This document shows, one piece after another, positions 52,583-61,023 of a stretch of 64,000 nucleotides of DNA (the stretch's first letter is position 1; every line of letters starts with the position of its first letter). The DNA comes from Burkholderia metallica (GTDB taxonomy: Bacteria > Pseudomonadota > Gammaproteobacteria > Burkholderiales > Burkholderiaceae): assembly GCF_902832845.1 (NCBI RefSeq), contig NZ_CADFDB010000008.1, forward strand, positions 186,001 to 250,000. Direction: 5' to 3'. The notes below the pieces were generated by a model, which was not told the origin of the DNA, made no database searches, and was given only the letters and a program-made list of their open reading frames with translations. The position numbers and the translations under genes are program-made.

Positions 52583-53707
52583 TCATGCGGCGAGTGCCGC
52601 TTCGAAGTGGGCCGCGATCGCGCAGACCTGCTCGTCCGCGCCCTTGCGCCCGACGATCTGCAGGCCGGCCTTCAACGGCGAACCGGCGAGCGGCAGCGGC
52701 AGGCTGAGCGCCGGATGGCCGCTCAGGTTGAACGGCCGGATCAGCGACGACATCGCGATTACCGACACGCCGTCGCGGGCCTGCTGCAATGTGATCGGCA
52801 GCGCGGGCAAGGTCGGCAGCACGATCACGTCCGCGTGGTCGAGCGCGGTGTCGACCTGCGCGGTGAAGCGGGCGCGCACGGCTTCGGCTTCCTGCAATGC
52901 CGCGGGCGTCGTCGTTGCAGCGGCGCGCAGTCGCGCATCGAGGTCCGCGCCAAGTTTGCCGGTCGCGACCAGATGACCGGACGCGCGCGACGTTTCCGCG
53001 TTGATCACGGTGAGCCCGGCCGCGAACGCAGCCGGCATCTCGTCGAGCGCGAGCGCATGCGAGCGAAGACCCGACGCGCGCACGGCCGCGTCGAGCGCGG
53101 CGGCGATCGCCGGATCGGCGTCGACGAAGATGTGCGCGACCGTGCAACCCGCGGCGGCGGCCGCTGCTTGCGTCCGGTCGAAGTCCGGCGCGATCGCGGC
53201 CATCACCGCGACCAGCGTGCGGATATCGCGTGCGAACGGCCCGACGCAATCGAGCGTGGTCTCGGCCGGCGCGACGCCGTGCCGCGATACGCGGCCGAAC
53301 GTCGGCTTCAGCCCGGCCACGCCGCAGCATGCGGCCGGCCCACGAATCGAGCCGCCCGTGTCGGTGCCGAGCGCCGCGTCGACCGCGCCGAGCCCGACGA
53401 GCGATGCGGAGCCGCTCGACGAGCCGCCGGGAATGCGCGCGGCGTCCTGCGGATTGACGGGCGTGCCCGTGTAGTCGTTGATGCCGGTCATGCCGAACGC
53501 GAGCTCGTGCATGTTCGCCTTGCCGGCGATCTGCCAGCCGGCGTCGAGCAGCAGGCGGACCACGTCCGCGTGTTGCGCGGCCGGCGGCGCGTCGGCCAGC
53601 GCGCGGCTCGCCGCGCGGGTCGGATGGCCCGCGATGTCGATCGTGTCCTTGATCGCGATCGTGGGGCCGGGGCCGCCGAGCGTGAAGGTGTCGATGAAGC
53701 CTGTCAT
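52583..53707 (-). CDS. iacH: amidase-signature hydrolase IacH
   Basis: This 374-residue amidase-signature enzyme has the catalytic Lys in TIAIKDTIDIAG (about residue 20), Ser-cisSer-Lys partners in IPGGSSSGSAS (about 95) and the nucleophile region GTDTGGSIRGPAACCG (about 118). IacH-type amidases hydrolyse an amide-like ring-opened or lactam intermediate in the route from dioxindole-3-acetate to catechol. The length is shorter than GatA-like amidases (about 480), as expected for this branch. It lies between iacI (31 bp upstream) and iacE. Confidence 0.87.
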   Translation of the reverse strand: MTGFIDTFTLGGPGPTIAIKDTIDIAGHPTRAASRALADAPPAAQHADVVRLLLDAGWQIAGKANMHELAFGMTGINDYTGTPVNPQDAARIPGGSSSGSASLVGLGAVDAALGTDTGGSIRGPAACCGVAGLKPTFGRVSRHGVAPAETTLDCVGPFARDIRTLVAVMAAIAPDFDRTQAAAAAAGCTVAHIFVDADPAIAAALDAAVRASGLRSHALALDEMPAAFAAGLTVINAETSRASGHLVATGKLGADLDARLRAAATTTPAALQEAEAVRARFTAQVDTALDHADVIVLPTLPALPITLQQARDGVSVIAMSSLIRPFNLSGHPALSLPLPLAGSPLKAGLQIVGRKGADEQVCAIAAHFEAALAA

Positions 53708-53738
53708 GGTCGGGTTCGTGCGAAAACGGAAGGAAGCA

Positions 53739-54260
53739 TCAGGACCGTGGCGCGGCGGCGAGCGGCCACGGGCCGTCGAGCACGCGTTCGGTGCGGAAAT
53801 GGCGGATCGGCCATGCGGCGCCGTCGCCGGCCGGCGCGAAATCGACGGTCAGCCGTGCGGCGATCAGCTCGGCCGTGCCGTCGCCGTAACGCGACGCCTG
53901 CAGCATGATCCAGCGGCCGCGCGCGTGCGTGAGGCCGGCGTCGATTTCGATCGATTCCGACGTCAGGAAATGCAGGTTCGCCGAGAAATGCGGATCGGGC
54001 GGCAGGTAGCGGCCGAGCATCGCGACGATCGCGGCCGTGCCTTCGACGCGGCCGAACTTGCGCGCGTACTGCGGGCCGATGCCTTCCCATACGGCGTCGG
54101 CGGTGAACAGTTCCGCGAGCGACGGGCCGTCGCCGGCATTCTCGGGCACGTCGCACAGCGCCATGTAACGCGTGATCGTCGCGCGCACCGCGCGCTCTGC
54201 ATCGAGCGCCGCCACGCGCTGCGCGAGCGCGTCGATCAGGCCGGGCGCGAGGTCGGTCAT
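53739..54260 (-). CDS. iacI: SnoaL/NTF2-like protein IacI
   Basis: This 173-residue protein of the SnoaL/NTF2-like cone fold has ITRYMALCDVPENAGDGPSLAELFTADAVWEGIGPQYARKFGRVEG and HFLTSESIEIDAG. It is also related to small dioxygenase subunits. IacI has been linked to conversion of an early hydroxy-indole acetate product in characterised iac pathways. It lies 8 bp after iacB and 31 bp before iacH, so it is co-translated in the iacABIHE operon. Confidence 0.83.
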   Translation of the reverse strand: MTDLAPGLIDALAQRVAALDAERAVRATITRYMALCDVPENAGDGPSLAELFTADAVWEGIGPQYARKFGRVEGTAAIVAMLGRYLPPDPHFSANLHFLTSESIEIDAGLTHARGRWIMLQASRYGDGTAELIAARLTVDFAPAGDGAAWPIRHFRTERVLDGPWPLAAAPRS

Positions 54261-54268
54261 CGCGCGTC

Positions 54269-54646
54269 TCACGCCGCGGGCTTCGCGGCCGGCGGCACGG
54301 TCAGCGCGCGGCCGACCCGCGCCTCGATCTTGCCGTAGCGCCACAGGTTGTATTCGCCGACCGGCGTCGTGCGATACAGGTTGCACACGGCGACCGTCGT
54401 GTCGAAGTCGGCGACGTCGGCCATGATGTAGAAGGTCCACGGCGCGCCGTCGGCCTGACCGACCACGAGGCGGTCGTCGTCCATCACGCCGAGCACGCGC
54501 ACGCCGGGCATCGCTTCGACGGCGGCGAGCATCGCGCCGTACGCCTGCCACACTTCGCCGATCTTCTCGCGCGGCAGGTCGAAGAAGTTTTGCGACACGC
54601 CGCAGCAGAACAGGACGCGCAGCGGCAGCGGATTCGAATCGGACAT
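54269..54646 (-). CDS. iacB: small protein IacB
   Basis: This 125-residue protein starts MSDSNPLPLRVLFCCGVSQNFFDLP and contains KIGEVWQAYGAMLAAVEAMPGVRVLGVMDDDRLVVG. It is assigned as IacB by position between iacA and iacI and by its size. The sequence suggests a ferredoxin-like alpha/beta fold, as in small EthD or chlorite-dismutase-like subunits. Its biochemical role in IAA breakdown is not settled. The ATG at 54646 is chosen over the upstream one at 54679 because the conserved part begins there. Confidence 0.75.
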   Translation of the reverse strand: MSDSNPLPLRVLFCCGVSQNFFDLPREKIGEVWQAYGAMLAAVEAMPGVRVLGVMDDDRLVVGQADGAPWTFYIMADVADFDTTVAVCNLYRTTPVGEYNLWRYGKIEARVGRALTVPPAAKPAA

Positions 54647-54739
54647 ATCGGGTTCTCCAGAGAAATCGGTGGGGCGCATGAACCGGCCGGCGACGGGGCT
54701 TCGGCTTCGTGCGCGTCAGAAAAAATCGGTCGACGCAGG

Positions 54740-55933
54740 TTACAGATAACCGGGAAACGGCGCGATGCCGGTGAACACCGCGCCGGCGCCGTCGAAGTTG
54801 CCTTCGCCGAGAAACGCGTGCTGCGTGACGACCATCGCGTCGCGCAGCAGCCGCTGCAGCGGGTGCGTGCGATAGATCGCCGCCGTGCCGCCGAGGCGGT
54901 ATGCGCGTTCGACGACGCTCGCGCCTTCGCGTGCGATATGCGTGGCCGCGAGCCGCAGCAGGCTGACCTGCTCGGGCGTCACCGGGTTGCCGGCGAGGAT
55001 CGATTGCCACACGGTGTCGGTGGCGTCGTAGAAGAACGCGCGCGCCGAGCGCAGTTGCGCTTCGGCCTTCGCGAGCTCGATCCGGTAGTACGCGCGATCG
55101 GCCAGACGCGGCGCGCCGGTGGTCGTCTGCCGGCCGCCCGACATGCGGTTCACGACGTCGAGCGCCGCGCGCGCGAGCCCGAGGTTCACGACGGCCAGCA
55201 CCTGCGCCGCATACGCGACGGTCGGGTAGCGGTACAGCGGCTCGTCGACGGTCGGCTCGCCGCCGCGCACGAAGGTCCACGCTTCGGGCACGAAGCGGTC
55301 GTCCACGCGCAGGTCGTGGCTGCCGGTGCCCTGCATGCCGACCACGCTCCAGTTCTCGACGATCTCGACGTCGGTCGCGCGGAACACGGCCGTGCGCGGC
55401 TTGTTCGGCGCGGCGTCCTGCGCGCCCGGCACGGCGATGCCGACGCCGAGCCAGTCGGCGCCCTTGCAGCCGCTCGCGAATTTCCACGTGCCGTTCACGC
55501 GCCAGCCGCCCGGCGCGGCCTGCGCGGGCTGCACCGGGAACAGGCCGCCCGCGAACACCTGGTCGGGGCCGCCGGCGTACAGCTCGGCCTGGGTCTCGAG
55601 CGGCAGCGCGGCGAGATACACGTTCGCGGAGCCGAAGCTCGCGACCCACGCGGCCGAGCCGTCGGCGGTCGCGATGCGTTCGATCATGTCGAGGAACGCG
55701 CCCGGCGCGAGCGCATCGCCGCCGAAGCGGCGCGGCGTGCCCGCGCGATAGATGCCGGCCTGCTTGAACAGCGCGATCACGTCGCGCGGCACGTGCGACA
55801 GGCGGTCGAATTCGTCGCGGCGCGCGGCGACGGTCTCGATCACCGCGTCGAGCGCCGACAACGGCGCGGCCGACGTGCGTGCCCCGGGCGGAGCGCTCGG
55901 CGCGGGTTCGATGGCGAGGGCGGCTTGCGGCAT
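54740..55933 (-). CDS. iacA: acyl-CoA dehydrogenase-like flavin monooxygenase IacA
   Basis: This 397-residue acyl-CoA dehydrogenase-fold oxygenase resembles two-component flavin hydroxylases (HpaB/HsaA branch): DVIALFKQAGIYRAGTPRRFGGDALAPGAFLDMIERIATADGSAAWVASFGS and MQGTGSHDLRVDDRFVP. IacA oxidises IAA at the indole ring with reduced flavin from IacG, the first step of the pathway. It is first in the leftward iacABIHE operon and divergent from the sensor kinase gene. The N-terminal 25 residues are Pro/Ala-rich and variable. Confidence 0.88.
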   Translation of the reverse strand: MPQAALAIEPAPSAPPGARTSAAPLSALDAVIETVAARRDEFDRLSHVPRDVIALFKQAGIYRAGTPRRFGGDALAPGAFLDMIERIATADGSAAWVASFGSANVYLAALPLETQAELYAGGPDQVFAGGLFPVQPAQAAPGGWRVNGTWKFASGCKGADWLGVGIAVPGAQDAAPNKPRTAVFRATDVEIVENWSVVGMQGTGSHDLRVDDRFVPEAWTFVRGGEPTVDEPLYRYPTVAYAAQVLAVVNLGLARAALDVVNRMSGGRQTTTGAPRLADRAYYRIELAKAEAQLRSARAFFYDATDTVWQSILAGNPVTPEQVSLLRLAATHIAREGASVVERAYRLGGTAAIYRTHPLQRLLRDAMVVTQHAFLGEGNFDGAGAVFTGIAPFPGYL

Positions 55934-56047
55934 GGATGTCTCCTGGGCGGATAAGGGTGCGAATGCGGGGCGGCATGCGTGCCGGGCGGGTTTCGGGCCG
56001 GCGGCACGACGATGCAGCCAGTCTAGAAACGCCGAAAACGCGCAGCA

Positions 56048-56075
56048 ATTGGTGCGTTGGGCCGCGCCACTGGTG
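56048..56075. promoter_or_regulatory. direct repeats upstream of iacA
   Basis: ATTGGTG (56048-56054) and ACTGGTG (56069-56075) are spaced exactly 21 bp apart, two helical turns, in the divergent region between iacA and the sensor kinase. The spacing suits a tandem-bound activator such as the FixJ-type response regulator. Confidence 0.35.
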
Positions 56076-56181
56076 ACGTTCCGTGCCGCACTAAAGAAAT
56101 CTTCAGATGCGGGCGGCGCGCGCCGGTGCTATGTTGGGTTTCCGGCCGCGCGATGCCGCGCGGCCTCATCCTGTGCCGATC

Positions 56182-57660
56182 ATGAGCTTCCCCGACGAAG
56201 ACGATTTCCACCGGCTGCTCGACGCGCTGACGACCTGCGTGCTGCTGCACGACGCGCACACCCGGGCGATCGTGTGGGCGAACCGCGCCGCGTGCATCGC
56301 GCTCGGCTTTTCCGTCGAGGAGCTGTTGCCGCTGAAGGCGCCGGACATGACGCGCCCCGAGCCGAAATACCAGCGCGAAATCGCCGTGAGCGCGTGGGAT
56401 CGCGCGCGCGTCGACGGGCCGCAGGTGTACGAGTGGTGCTACCGGTCGCGCACGGGCGTCGACATGCTGTCCGAGGCGACCGCCACCTACGTGCCGCTGC
56501 GCGGGCGCGACGTCGTGATGGTGCAGTTCCGCGACATCAGCGCGGAAGAGGCGGTGCGCCAGCAACTGCGCCGCTACGAGGCGCGGCTGCGCGAGTTCAT
56601 GCAGGACCTCGACGAAGGCATCGCGGTCGTGACGCCGCACGGCGGCGTGCAGTTCATCAGCGAGTCGGGCCGCCGCGTGCTCGGGCTCGCGCCCGACGAA
56701 GCGCTCGGCGCGGTGCTCGACTACTGCTCGGAAGCCGACCGCGACCGGCTCGTCGCGCAACTGCGCGATGCGCCCTCCGCGCATCCGTCGGCGCCGCAGC
56801 GCTACCGGATCGTGCGGCGCGACGGCTCGCCGTGCTGGTTGCGCATCCTGTGCCGGCAGGTCGAGATCGCGGACGATCTCGACGGGCTGCTCGTGCAGTT
56901 TCGCGACGTGAGCGACGAAGTCGCGATCGAGGACGCGCGCCGGGCCGAAGCGCGCATGCTCGAACACGCGGGCCGCTACAACGCGATGGGCGAGATGGCG
57001 AGCGTGATCGCGCACGAGCTGAGCCAGCCGCTCGCGGCCGTGCGCAATTTCATCGAAGGCGCGGTGCAGCGGCTGAACGCGCGCGGCGCGATCGACGACG
57101 CGATCTGGGGGCTGCGCAGCGCCGACCGGCAGGCCGAGCATGCGGCGCTGATCATCAAGAGCGTGCGCGAGTTCATCGTGAAGCGCGAGCCGGTCGTCGC
57201 GCTCGCCGATCTGCGCGACATCCTCGCGGACGTCGCGTATTTCATCGAGCTGCGCGCGAGGGAGGCCGGCGTGACGGTCGCGATCGTGCAGGCCGATGCG
57301 CCGCTGCCGATCCGCTGCGAGCGCGTGCTGATCGGGCAGGTGATCCTGAATCTCGCGTTCAACGCGATCGAGGCGTTCGCCGGTTGCGAACAGGTGCCGC
57401 GCACGCTGACGCTCGGCACCGCGAATGTCGGCGGCCAGGCCGAACTGCGCGCGATCGACAACGGCCCGGGGATTGCGGCCGATGCGCACGACCGGCTGTT
57501 CGACGGGTTCTCGTCGTCGAAAGCCGGCGGTAACGGAATCGGGCTGTCGCTGTGCAAGAGCATCGTGACGCGCCACGGCGGGCGGATCGCGGCGAGCCCG
57601 GCCGACGGCGGCGGCCTCGACTGCCGCGTGACGCTGCCGCTCGCCGGTGCGCACGCGTAG
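56182..57660 (+). CDS. PAS-PAS soluble histidine kinase of the iac cluster
   Basis: This 492-residue protein without membrane segments has two PAS domains (about 8-125 and 135-255), then a His box (MGEMASVIAHELSQPLAAVRNF, His near 282) and an ATPase (N box LNLAFNAIEAF, G1 DNGPGIA, G2 GGNGIGLSLCKSIV). A cytoplasmic ligand such as IAA or a metabolite is the likely signal. It is divergent from iacA. The partner is the FixJ-type regulator at 51108, by analogy with the two-component system of P. phytofirmans iac. Confidence 0.87.
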   Translation: MSFPDEDDFHRLLDALTTCVLLHDAHTRAIVWANRAACIALGFSVEELLPLKAPDMTRPEPKYQREIAVSAWDRARVDGPQVYEWCYRSRTGVDMLSEATATYVPLRGRDVVMVQFRDISAEEAVRQQLRRYEARLREFMQDLDEGIAVVTPHGGVQFISESGRRVLGLAPDEALGAVLDYCSEADRDRLVAQLRDAPSAHPSAPQRYRIVRRDGSPCWLRILCRQVEIADDLDGLLVQFRDVSDEVAIEDARRAEARMLEHAGRYNAMGEMASVIAHELSQPLAAVRNFIEGAVQRLNARGAIDDAIWGLRSADRQAEHAALIIKSVREFIVKREPVVALADLRDILADVAYFIELRAREAGVTVAIVQADAPLPIRCERVLIGQVILNLAFNAIEAFAGCEQVPRTLTLGTANVGGQAELRAIDNGPGIAADAHDRLFDGFSSSKAGGNGIGLSLCKSIVTRHGGRIAASPADGGGLDCRVTLPLAGAHA

Positions 57661-57704
57661 CGGCTGCGTCGCGTCACGGCCGGGCGGCGGCGCGCGGCGC
57701 ACGA

Positions 57705-58091
57705 TCAGCGCCCCAGCGCCCGCGCGGTCCGGCCGCCGATGCCGAAGTCGGTGTTCGGAATGTCCTTGATGATCACGCGCGTGGCCTGCAGCGGTGCATC
57801 GAGCACGTGCGCGCCGGCATCGGACAGCGCGGCGATCAGCGCGCGCTTCTGGTCGTCGGTGCGGCCGGCGATCAGGATCGCGACGATCACCGGCAGCGAC
57901 GGCGGTGCGCCATCGGCGGCGCTGCGGCCGCCGAGGCCGACATGCGTCGCCGGCAATTCGGTGAGCAGCACGCGCACGGATTCGGCCGGCGCGCCGATCG
58001 CGTCGACGGTCGCAGCGGTCAGCCGTGCAATCAGTTCGGCCTTGCGGGCGTCGTCGTGGCCGGCCGGCAGGAAAACTTCGAGGGTGGGCAT
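57705..58091 (-). CDS. tandem tautomerase-family protein of the iac cluster
   Basis: In this 128-residue protein two 4-oxalocrotonate-tautomerase-like units appear fused in one chain. The first begins MPTLEVFLPAGHDDARKAELIARLTAATVDAIG, with Pro2 as catalytic base. The second begins near residue 68 (LPVIVAILIAGRTDDQKRALIAALSDAGAHVL), where the proline is internal and cannot be the amino-terminal base. A tautomerase-superfamily gene is one of two extra genes shown in P. phytofirmans to be needed for removal of dioxindole-3-acetate. It lies 65 bp behind iacD on the same strand. Confidence 0.8.
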   Translation of the reverse strand: MPTLEVFLPAGHDDARKAELIARLTAATVDAIGAPAESVRVLLTELPATHVGLGGRSAADGAPPSLPVIVAILIAGRTDDQKRALIAALSDAGAHVLDAPLQATRVIIKDIPNTDFGIGGRTARALGR

Positions 58092-58156
58092 GGTCGTCCG
58101 GAAAGGTGAAGGTGACCGGTTCACCTTTGCGTGTGCAGCGGTGAACCGGCCACGGC

Positions 58157-58657
58157 TTACAGCAGGAAGCCGATCGCGCTGAGCGCTTCGGTCGAGTCGA
58201 TCAGGCGCACGACCTTCTCGGCGATCCGCATCTCGCCTTCGGCATCGATGTGCAGCTTGTGCGTGACGTCGGCCGCGAACAGCGTCGCGACGCCGCGCTT
58301 GTACGCGACGACGACCTGCGCCGATTTCAGCTCGACGGTGTCGGCGCTGCCGCTTTCCAGCGTGAAGCGCGACACGGTGCGCACCGTGCGCGCCGCGTCG
58401 GTCGCCGACGCCGAGTAGCCGGACACCATTCGCTGCACGCGCTTCTCGCGCATGTCGTGGTCGTCGTACACGTAGTTCAGCGTCGCCGCGAAATCGGTCG
58501 TGTCGGGGTCGATCGGCACCACGTAGTGGCCGGCCGGGGCCCACAGGTCGAGCCACGCGCGGTAGTCGCGGCGGTCGAGCATCTCGGCTTCGCGCCACAC
58601 GAATTCGACCGCGCGGGCGAAGGTCTGCTCGGAAAAGAGGGCGTTGCGGTCGTCCAT
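58157..58657 (-). CDS. iacD: aromatic-ring dioxygenase small subunit IacD
   Basis: This 166-residue ring-hydroxylating dioxygenase beta subunit (SnoaL-like cone fold) has FVWREAEMLDRRDYRAWLDLWAPAGHYVVPIDP and RMVSGYSASATDAART. It pairs with IacC as the oxygenase component. Its ATG shares a base with the iacC stop (TGATG), giving tight coupling and equal subunit synthesis. Confidence 0.88.
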   Translation of the reverse strand: MDDRNALFSEQTFARAVEFVWREAEMLDRRDYRAWLDLWAPAGHYVVPIDPDTTDFAATLNYVYDDHDMREKRVQRMVSGYSASATDAARTVRTVSRFTLESGSADTVELKSAQVVVAYKRGVATLFAADVTHKLHIDAEGEMRIAEKVVRLIDSTEALSAIGFLL

Positions 58658-59940
58658 CACTGTTGCTCCATCATCTTGCGCCATTGCTGGTAGGCCTCGC
58701 GCATGCCGGTTTCGTCGGTCGCATGCGCGGTCTTTTCGCCGTTCGCGGCGGTCGTCTCGCGGTTCAGCCCGCGATTCACGAGGATCGGCACGTCGGGGCC
58801 CGCATGCGCGCCGCGCTGCACGCGTTCCCATGCTTCCGCGTCGTCGGGGCTGCCGAAGCCGAACGGGCCCTGGAAGTGCTCGTGGATGCGCAGCCGTTCG
58901 CGGTTCGCTTCGTCCGGGCCGCCGTCCATCGCGAGCGCGACGTGACGGATCTCGGTTTCGTTCGCCGAGATCGGCCGCAGCACGCGGAAGAACGCCATCG
59001 ACAGCGCGAGGTTCGGGAACAGGTTCAGATTGAAGCCGACACCCAGCAGCGAACGCACGATGCGGCGCACTTCGTCGGGCGAATGGCGCTCGGCGAGCTT
59101 CGCCGCGAGCGGCGCGAAGCGCTCGGGCAGCGGCGCGCCGTCGTCGTCGTCGAGGTCGATCAGTTCGGGCATCAGCACCGCGAGGCTGTGGCCGTTACCG
59201 AGCCCGCGGCAGAACGCGTGCTCGCTCGTCATGAAGCTCGTGATCGCGGCGGCCGTTTCGTCGTCGATCGATTTCATCCACGACTTGTGCACGACCGGGA
59301 AGTGATAGAGGTCGGTCGTGTTCTCGAGCTGGATCTTCCAGTTGCCCTTGAACTTGAACTTGTGCTCGCCGTTCGCCTTGATCGGGTAGCCGGCGCCCTG
59401 CTTCATGAACAGGTCGATCCACGGCTTCGCGCCGCCGAGGAAATCCTCGAGCGGTTCGATCGCGTCGTTGAAGCTCGCGAAGATCAGCCCCTGGTACACG
59501 CCGACGCGCAGCTTCACGAGCGGCAGCTCGCCTTTCTCGCACACGCCTTCGTAGCCGTCGCCGTACGGCAGCGCGCGCAGCGTGCCGTCGAGCGCGTACG
59601 ACCAGCTGTGATACGGACACGTGAAGCCCTTCGCGTTGCCCTTGTGCGATTCGCACACGGTCGCGCCGCGGTGGCGGCAGCGGTTCTGCAGCACGTTGAT
59701 GTCGCCGGTCCTGTCGCGCACGACGATCACCGGCTGGCGGCCGATCGTCGTCGTGACGAAGTCGCCCGGGTTCGGCAGCTCGCTTTCGTGCGCGACCCAG
59801 ATCCAGGTGCGGTAGAAGATGCGCTCGAGCTCGGCTTCGAACAGCGCGGGATCGTGATACATCGCTGGCGCGATGCGGTCGGGCTGCGCGAGGCCATGCA
59901 ACGCGCGGGTGTCGATCGTCTGGTAGGCAATGTCGCTCAT
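58657..59940 (-). CDS. iacC: Rieske dioxygenase large subunit IacC
   Basis: This 427-residue oxygenase alpha subunit has the Rieske cluster motif CRHRGATVCESHKGN ... CPYHSWSY (CxH-x17-CxxH, about residues 86-108) and the mononuclear iron site DLYHFPVVHKSW (two His, about 212-217). IacCD with reductase IacF converts the late intermediate of IAA degradation toward catechol. It is divergent from the LysR gene at 60080, with a clear dyad between them. Confidence 0.9.
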   Translation of the reverse strand: MSDIAYQTIDTRALHGLAQPDRIAPAMYHDPALFEAELERIFYRTWIWVAHESELPNPGDFVTTTIGRQPVIVVRDRTGDINVLQNRCRHRGATVCESHKGNAKGFTCPYHSWSYALDGTLRALPYGDGYEGVCEKGELPLVKLRVGVYQGLIFASFNDAIEPLEDFLGGAKPWIDLFMKQGAGYPIKANGEHKFKFKGNWKIQLENTTDLYHFPVVHKSWMKSIDDETAAAITSFMTSEHAFCRGLGNGHSLAVLMPELIDLDDDDGAPLPERFAPLAAKLAERHSPDEVRRIVRSLLGVGFNLNLFPNLALSMAFFRVLRPISANETEIRHVALAMDGGPDEANRERLRIHEHFQGPFGFGSPDDAEAWERVQRGAHAGPDVPILVNRGLNRETTAANGEKTAHATDETGMREAYQQWRKMMEQQ

Positions 59941-60019
59941 CGTTGTCGTGGGGAAAGAGTCGCGAAAGGGGGCCGCGTCGCGCGCGGTATCGAGTACCCA
60001 GTCTCGTCTTCCGCTACAT

Positions 60020-60049
60020 ATCCGTCAAATTGATCTAAAATTGGCGGAT
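60020..60049. promoter_or_regulatory. LysR operator between iacC and lysR
   Basis: Inverted arms ATCCGTCAA (60020-60028) and TTGGCGGAT (60041-60049) match at eight of nine positions, with AT-rich sequence inside. The location, centred about 45 bp before the lysR start and 95 bp before iacC, is typical for a LysR recognition site. Confidence 0.6.
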
Positions 60050-60079
60050 CAATAAATACGGCAAATGATGGAGGCTACG

Positions 60080-61000
60080 ATGACGTCGGTCGATCATCTC
60101 GATCTGAACCTGCTGCGCGTGTTCCAGGCGATCGTCGAGGAGCGCAGTCTGACGAAGGCCGGCGAGCGTCTCGCGCTGTCTCAGCCGGCCGTCAGCTATT
60201 CGCTCGGCCGGTTGCGCACGCTGTTCGACGATCCGCTGTTCGTGCGCACGCGCTCGGGCATGCAGCCGACGCCGGTCGCACTGGAACTCGCGGGCATCGT
60301 CGGCAAGGCGCTCGACATGGTGCGCGTGGCGCTGCGCTATGCGGAGCGCTTCGATCCGGCCACCAGCACGCGCACGTTCCGGCTGTCGCTGTCGGACGCG
60401 GGCGAGATGGCGTACCTGCCGGCGATCTGCCAGGCGCTGCGCGAGCGGGCGCCGCGCGTGACGCTCAGCGTGCAGCCGCTGCCGGTGGAGGAGATCGAGG
60501 AAGCGCTGCGCGCGAGCCGGCTCGATTTCGCGATCGGCAACCTGCCCGAGCTGATGCCGCGCACGCGGCACCAGGTGCTGTTCGAGGAAACCTACGTGTG
60601 CATGACGGGGCGCCGGCGCGGGTTGCCGGCGGCGGCCGCGCTGAGCCTCGAGCAGTTCGTGCGTGCCGCGCACGTGAACGTGAAGTCGGTCGAGCACAGC
60701 CATCATGCACTCGACGACGCGCTGCGCGCGCAGGGCGTGGGCCGCAACATCGCGCTCGAAGTGCCGCACTTCGTCGCGTTGCCGAGCGTGCTGTCGGTCA
60801 CCGATCTGTACGCGACGCTGCCGAAGCGGCTCGCGCAGATCCTGAACCGCGACAACGCGTTTCGCCTGTACGACTTGCCCGTCGTGCTGCCGCCCGCGCC
60901 GGTGACGATGCACTGGCACGAGCACTTTCATGAAGACGAGGGGAATGCGTGGATGCGTTCGCTGCTGACCGAGCTCGTCGAGCGGTTCGACGATGCGTGA
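60080..61000 (+). CDS. LysR-family regulator of the iac cluster
   Basis: This 306-residue protein has a helix-turn-helix (DLNLLRVFQAIVEERSLTKAGERLALSQPAVSYSLGRLRTLF) of the NodD/NahR-like LysR branch (DDPLFVRTRSGMQPT). The ATG at 60080 has GGAGG 5-6 bases upstream; the earlier ATGs at 60065 and 60068 do not. In P. phytofirmans a LysR protein in this cluster is reported to respond to dioxindole-3-acetate. It most likely controls iacCD, the tautomerase and perhaps iacF and the MFS gene. Confidence 0.9.
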   Translation: MTSVDHLDLNLLRVFQAIVEERSLTKAGERLALSQPAVSYSLGRLRTLFDDPLFVRTRSGMQPTPVALELAGIVGKALDMVRVALRYAERFDPATSTRTFRLSLSDAGEMAYLPAICQALRERAPRVTLSVQPLPVEEIEEALRASRLDFAIGNLPELMPRTRHQVLFEETYVCMTGRRRGLPAAAALSLEQFVRAAHVNVKSVEHSHHALDDALRAQGVGRNIALEVPHFVALPSVLSVTDLYATLPKRLAQILNRDNAFRLYDLPVVLPPAPVTMHWHEHFHEDEGNAWMRSLLTELVERFDDA

Positions 61001-61023
61001 TGCGTGATGCGTTGCGCCGCCGG

